Source: Kitagawia praeruptora (lineage: Eukaryota > Streptophyta > Magnoliopsida > Apiales > Apiaceae). From it: DNA of 64,000 nucleotides. The stretch lies in NCBI GenBank assembly GCA_037693485.1, contig CM075354.1, forward strand, positions 89,463,001 through 89,527,000, in the 5' to 3' direction. The position numbers were made by a program, and so were the translations under genes. A model generated the notes under the pieces. That model ran no database searches and was not told where the DNA came from. It worked only from the letters and a program-made list of their open reading frames with translations. This document shows positions 59,183-64,000 of the stretch, piece after piece (positions within the stretch are counted from its first letter, which is position 1; the number at the start of each line of letters is the position of its first letter).

Positions 59183-59904
59183 TGTTAACTCGAATAACTT
59201 GTAGAAGGGGGGGGGTTGAATACAAGTTATATAATCGTGTCTGATTTTTGCTTGGTTATATGAACAAGAATAAACGAATGAATCAAACTCTGTTTGTATT
59301 AATAAGATCAAATACAAACTCTACCAAAGGTGTACAATACCTTTAGCAGCTGCTAACAATACAAATTTCTCTCTCTGTTTGTACTCTCGTATACTTACGA
59401 TTACAAACTTCACGAACGAACTCTTTTTACAATGACATAGAGAGAGTATTTATAATGCTACCTATCAACTAATCACAGAAAGATAATCTATACATGACAA
59501 TGTTCTGCCGTCCAGTTGATAGTTTCCATCAATAGAAAATTCTTTCCTTCATAAAATCTTCTTGCTTGTTCCTCAACCAAAGATCCTGTTTTATAGCGCT
59601 TGCCAGTTTCTGTACCATCCATAATGACATCATCAGTAACACGACTGATATCAGGATTCCATCTTGCATCAGGATTTGACAATCCCATCAGTACTTGATC
59701 AGTACTTGACTTGACGTATCAGGATTCAATCTCAGTTCCTGACATGTAGTACTCGATGCACTGTTCATTCCTGACTAACTTTACAGATAACTGTCTAACA
59801 CATATTTCCTATACAAAGTGCTAAATCCTTTATAAATCAGGATATACAAGAAGTATAAGTAAAATTCTATTCTTAACATCACAACTCATGAATTATTCCT
59901 AACA
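59183..59904 (-). repeat. 3' LTR of SIRE-like element I
   Basis: 722 bp with TGTTAACTCG at the left and ATTCCTAACA at the right on the plus strand; on the minus strand it follows a GGGGGAGAT polypurine tract (59905-59914). Different family from F/G. A G homopolymer at 59207-59215 lies near its end, and a TATA-like box (TATAAATAC, minus) is at 59446-59454. Confidence 0.85.
59446..59454 (-). promoter_or_regulatory. TATA-like box of element I LTR
   Basis: The minus strand reads TATAAATAC, plausible core promoter for the SIRE LTR. Motif only. Confidence 0.35.
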
Positions 59905-59918
59905 ATCTCCCCCTATTT
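59905..59918 (-). other. Polypurine tract of element I
   Basis: The minus strand reads AATAGGGGGAGAT immediately before the LTR; the right place and composition for plus-strand priming. Confidence 0.8.
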
Positions 59919-60069
59919 ATGCTTTAAAACCTGAAGCATAAATCTGAGTTGTTGATGTCAAAACATATAACAATACAATCAGAATAGAATTTATGAATTC
60001 AAAAATCATGAAGTTAAGTACCTCCTTTTTCAGATATAGACATAGTATCCAGTACTTAGAAGAAAAAAT

Positions 60070-62989
60070 TCAACTATTTGATGCTTCTTTTCCTTTACCA
60101 CTTCCCTGATAAGATTCACCTCTGTCATCCTTAGTTCCTCCTTTATTTCTCTGTTTATCTCCTCCCCCAGTATGTTGCCTTTTAACTATTTTTATCTCCC
60201 CCTTTTTGACATCAGCAACATTAATTCCAAGAGATTCAGTAACAGAACAAATGAGATTCATATGAACTGCTTGATTTTCCATAATAGTGACTTGGTTATC
60301 TTCAAGTGTTTGAAGTCTTGATTGAATTTCAACTTGAGATTTCTGAATGTTTTGTAGAATTTCAGAATTGACTTCAATGTTGGAAGTGTTTGGAATATCT
60401 TCAGATTCAAGTCTTGTAGAAGAAGTTGCCTGTGTAGAATGATATTCAAGTAATAAAACTCGAGTAGAGTTACAAACATCTTCATCTTTCGGATCTGAAG
60501 CTGCAATATGATCATCTTGTCCTTCACCAGTATTATGTGTACTAACATCTACAAAACCTGACTCCTCCTTAGATTGATCAGATACTGTTGATGTCTCAAT
60601 TCTGGCTGATATTGGTAGTACAAACAAAGGAATACTAGGATCATTAGGAATATCTTCTGGTACTGGTGTTATAGAAGTTTGTCTTAGCCTTCCACCTCTT
60701 CTGTTTATAATTCCTGTAAGCCTTTCTTTTTGCTTCTGAGCTTTAACTTCTGGCTTTGAGTTATACTTTGCTAAGTCATTCTTCTCATACATCTTGATAA
60801 AAGAATAAGTACCAGCATCCATACCAAGATTATCAGACCAAGATTCAGGAAAAACCTGATCCCAGAAATCAAACGATGGTGGTTTCCTAATTTTCTCTCC
60901 CTCACTATGGAGTTGATCATCCATACCCTCATTCTCACTTTGACTATCTAAAGTCAACACTCTTTCTACCTCTCCTTTTGCCTGGTCAGGAGCCAGCCTA
61001 TCTGATTGTGGATCAATATCCATCTTTTCAAGTGTATCACTCAAATTTGGATAAGTGCTCTCATGACCTACAGAAAAATAGAGTTTAGAAGAAGTTTTTA
61101 TACCTGAACTCACATGGAGAGAGGGTTCCTCATTTGGCATGGGGCTTGAGGTTTTCTCCAAGGAGTGAGCTGCTATAGTCTCTGAACCCTTACAATCATC
61201 TTCTTTCCTTCCAGAGACTACAGGCTCCAGTATACCACTTTCAGGTTCTCTACTAGACTGATGTCTTCAGTAATACTTCATTAGACACCATAGTTAGTAC
61301 GTCACCGTCTTTAAGTGTTGTTTGCTGAGACTCACCCTCAAGGTGGATAGACTCTGACTAAATAATATTTGTTTGATCTTCAAGAAAACCAGTCAAAGTT
61401 ATTCCTCCCATATCATAGGGTTTCTCACTTGCAATTTCAGTCATCACAGAAGACCTTTCAACATCAGCTATCATAGCTCCTGAGTCATCCAACCTCTGAC
61501 TAGATGGTTCTTGTGTTGCAGTGACTGTGATCTGATCTTTCCGACTATCCACCACTGGTGCAATAGTATCTTCTGTTGACTACATTCCACTATCTACTTC
61601 CTCCAGTTGTTCACCTTGAGCTGAAGCATCTTCAATAATGACATCCTTGTCAAATAAATATGCATGAAGTGATAGAAGTGCAACATGCTTCGAGAGTCCA
61701 AATTTCTTGACTAATTGTCTTCTGACAGATACATAGAAATACATCTTCATTAAGTCAAGTCTTTGATGTAGAAGTCCATATTCTTCTGGAAATAAAAGTT
61801 TTGGTACTCTTTCAACCAGAAAATCTAGAACAGGCCTTGACAACTTCACTTTGAGAGAAATTAGTCCCATAGCCAGTCTGTATGATAATGTAGTTTCCCA
61901 TGAAGAATCAATATCCAGATCTCTATAGTCATTTACTGACTTGATTGTAGCTTCATTTGTAGAGACCTGCATGATATTAGTTGGACTAGACTCTGTGTGT
62001 GTAGGTGACAAATGAATCTTTCTCCTTGTTCTCCTAGTATAGTGAGCAAAAGATTTATCCTGAGAAGACTCAAGAGATGTAGACACAGAATTGATCTTGG
62101 GATGAGATCCTTTTTCAATAGACACAGTCTTTTGAGAGACAGTATCTAGTAACTGTTTTCCCTTTTTAAGTACTACAGTCTTTTGAGAAACTGCAGCCTG
62201 GCTGTGACTAGGTGCTTCATCTCTTTGTCCTAGCTTAGAAAGTCGAACTGCAGCCTTCAATTCTTCTCTCTCAGCAAGAGATATATTATCATCATCTTCA
62301 CTAGAACTACTACTACTTGACACAACAAATCTTCTCTTCCTTACAACTGATGTCTTTTGAGAAACACCAGAGGTTGGTTTCTTTGAAACAATAGGCTATG
62401 GATTCAAATGTTGTTCTTGATTTGTTTTAGAGACTATAATGTTTTGGGCTACTTGGGTAGACACAAGTGGGTTCTCCTCCAAATGAGATTCCTGAGCCAT
62501 TTCACCACAAAAGAAAGAAGAATTATAGAGAGTAGGAAGATTAGTTTTAAGAATTACCTGAACATGATGTGGATAATGAATTGCAGGTATTTCATCTAGA
62601 TTCTTTTCATTGTCCTTCTTTGTAATGTCAGAGAAAATTCTCTTTTGTTGTACATAAGAAGAAACACAATGTTCTCTACCAAATCTAGCTTCAATATCAG
62701 GAATAAAATGGTTAATAAACATTTGCATAAATCTATGATAATAAACCATTTTCCTGTTTTGATCTCTTAACCCAAGTTTAATACTCATCTAATTTAATAT
62801 AATGTGACCAATGTTAATTACTCTGTCATAAAGCAAACTGTAAGCAATATGTGAAGTAACAGAAGTAATTTGATCAAAAGAACTACATTTACCAGTAAAG
62901 CATTTAGCTAATTGATCAAAGAAGAAAGACCACTCTTTCCTAAGACAAGATCTTCTTAACTGGCTCATGTTATCTAAAGGTCCATTATA
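60070..62989 (-). pseudogene. SIRE-like element I: envelope-like ORF, several stops
   Basis: Extra 3' ORF of a SIRE-type element. The N-terminal part, next to G, reads YNGPLDNMSQLRRSCLRKEW, QLAKCFTGKCSSFDQITSV and HIAYSLLYDRVINIGHI, then a globular region. The middle is Ser/Glu-rich. The C-terminal part has a heptad-like stretch (EILQNIQKSQVEIQSRLQTL) suggesting a coiled coil, then a basic Gly-rich tail ending at 60070. In one frame there are stops at 62789, 62396, 61580 and 61358; one frameshift follows before 61161. I see no clear signal peptide or transmembrane segment, so an envelope role is not supported by the sequence. Element G is inserted at 62990, so the start lies outside the window. 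Confidence 0.8.
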
Positions 62990-63538
62990 TGTTAGGTCGA
63001 ATACACAAAATATAATCAAGTACGTTATGAGAGATTAACAAGAACACACGTTTTCTAATAAAAAACTGTTTGGAATTAATAATTCCTCTCTCAGTGATGT
63101 AAAATATCACAGAGAGCTGCTTAGGTTACAATGAATCAATATTTCAATGTTCGATACCCTTCTAGGGTTAACCTAACTGTATTTATAAAACATACAGCTG
63201 CTATAAAATCGTAAATTGATACTCCTACAATTAAGCTATACAATTGATATCAATTATGATTGCTACACATCTTCTAAGTCAACTCAATCTCTTTGATAGC
63301 TATCTAATTTTCAAAGATATTGCTTCCATGTTTATCTTCAATTAATCTTCAATCACTGTTGACTTGTAGACGCTTCCGCCAGACAGAGTTTAACAAACTC
63401 TGTTGCACTTCCAATAATCAGCGTTTGCGCTTCCATCTATCAGCGTTTATTCAAACTCTGACTGCTTCCAGCTTAAACTCTGTTTTAACACTGTATCACT
63501 TAAACACTGATTAGTAATTACATCAATTATATCTAACA
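62990..63538 (-). repeat. 3' LTR of SIRE-like element G
   Basis: 549 bp, same family as the F LTR. It interrupts the envelope-like ORF of I: on the minus strand the LTR end GACCTAACA is followed at once by the ORF text TYNGPLDN. The TATA-like box (minus) at about 63178-63188 is missing from the F copy. Confidence 0.88.
63178..63188 (-). promoter_or_regulatory. TATA-like box of element G LTR
   Basis: The minus strand reads TTTTATAAATA about two-thirds along the LTR. Motif only. Confidence 0.35.
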
Positions 63539-63700
63539 ATCTCCCCCAACTTGTTCATTAGCAAAAATGCACAAGTTAATGATAATTGATGATGTCAAAA
63601 CAAAATAAACAAATGCAGTGTTTAACAAGTAATCAGAGTTTAAACATTTACTTAAACAAAATCTACAGTAAAACAAGAAATTCTTACAGAGCATCTTTTA
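63539..63700 (-). other. Element G polypurine tract and 3' untranslated part
   Basis: The minus strand reads AAGTTGGGGGAGAT at 63539-63552 before the LTR, as in F. Confidence 0.8.
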
Positions 63701-64000
63701 TCAAATTGCCTCAAGATCTGGTGTAGCTCTGAGATAGTCTATCAGCAATCTTCTTTCAGCATTCTCAAGCTCTCTCTGCATTATCGCTCTAATTTCCCTT
63801 AACTCAGGATCATTCTCATCAGTCGGATAAATAGCAGACCTTAGATCATAGATTTTGTTTCTCCTCATATCATTTCCCAGTCTGATAAATTCCACTTTCT
63901 CTGATTGTGAGTTGAAATCAAGAACTGTAATACCCATATCAGTCTTCAGCTTTGTAGTACCCTTCTTCATCTCAATAAGATTTCCATTCCAATCTCTGTA
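63701..64000 (-). pseudogene. SIRE-like element G: envelope-like ORF, C-terminal part (runs off window)
   Basis: Open to the window edge on the minus strand, with IRLGNDMRRNKIYDLRSAIY and IMQRELENAERRLLIDYLR before the stop at 63701. It is the same tail as in F at 47200-47462, about three-quarters identical by eye. No stop is seen in the visible 100 codons, so this copy may be intact, but most lies outside the window; it is labelled pseudogene only because completeness cannot be shown. Function unknown. Confidence 0.7.

Overview
The window is repeat-dense nuclear DNA of a flowering plant, probably a eudicot. The evidence is wall-to-wall plant LTR retrotransposons: SIRE/Maximus-like and Angela-like Copia, Tekay/Del-like chromoviruses, and an Athila/TAT-type Gypsy solo LTR. 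A CACTA-type DNA transposon end, a Mutator-like MITE, and intron-containing scraps of plant genes (ABCB/ATM-type transporter, Abl-interactor-like ABIL, possibly GLE1) are also present. I see no intact host gene, tRNA, rRNA or CRISPR array, and no coding frame that looks functional from start to stop. The species cannot be named from this sequence.

Layout. Positions 1-6640 hold an Angela-like Copia on the minus strand: a 3' LTR cut by the window edge, a gag-pol frame broken only by five in-frame stops, and a long leader. Its 5' LTR is not found. Positions 6640-9090 are non-LTR DNA with GC-rich tandem repeats and exon-like scraps on the minus strand.

Positions 9091-48067 form a nested stack read from the boundaries. 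The 3' part of a SIRE-like element (F, plus strand) has its extra envelope-like ORF split by a Gypsy solo LTR (E, TSD AGAGC). E is split by a Copia solo LTR (D, TSD GTGTT). D is split by a complete Tekay-like element (A, minus, TSD TGATC, LTRs of 4963 bp). The 3' LTR of A is split by a second Tekay-like element (B, plus, TSD ATAAT, LTRs of about 3.72 kb). The 5' LTR of B is split by a solo LTR related to A (C, TSD GACTT). B also carries a 283-bp Mutator-like MITE with a 9-bp TSD. Removing each insert rejoins its host sequence, and across E it restores one reading frame.

F lies in an older SIRE-like element H (48068-55364). H is also interrupted by a 3.87-kb solo LTR J (TSD TCAGC) and ends where a CACTA-type end K begins inside its RNase H. 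K (55365-59182) carries exon fragments of ABIL and other genes. At the right edge, SIRE-like element I (minus, LTR 59183-59904) is split by SIRE-like element G (minus, LTR 62990-63538); both run off the window.

The most informative results are the boundary-verified nesting and the youth of A and B. By eye their LTR pairs differ at only about 0.5% of sites, yet their internal regions hold no usable ORF, which suggests they moved as non-autonomous copies mobilised in trans. The gene fragments in K and in 6870-8650 are also of interest.
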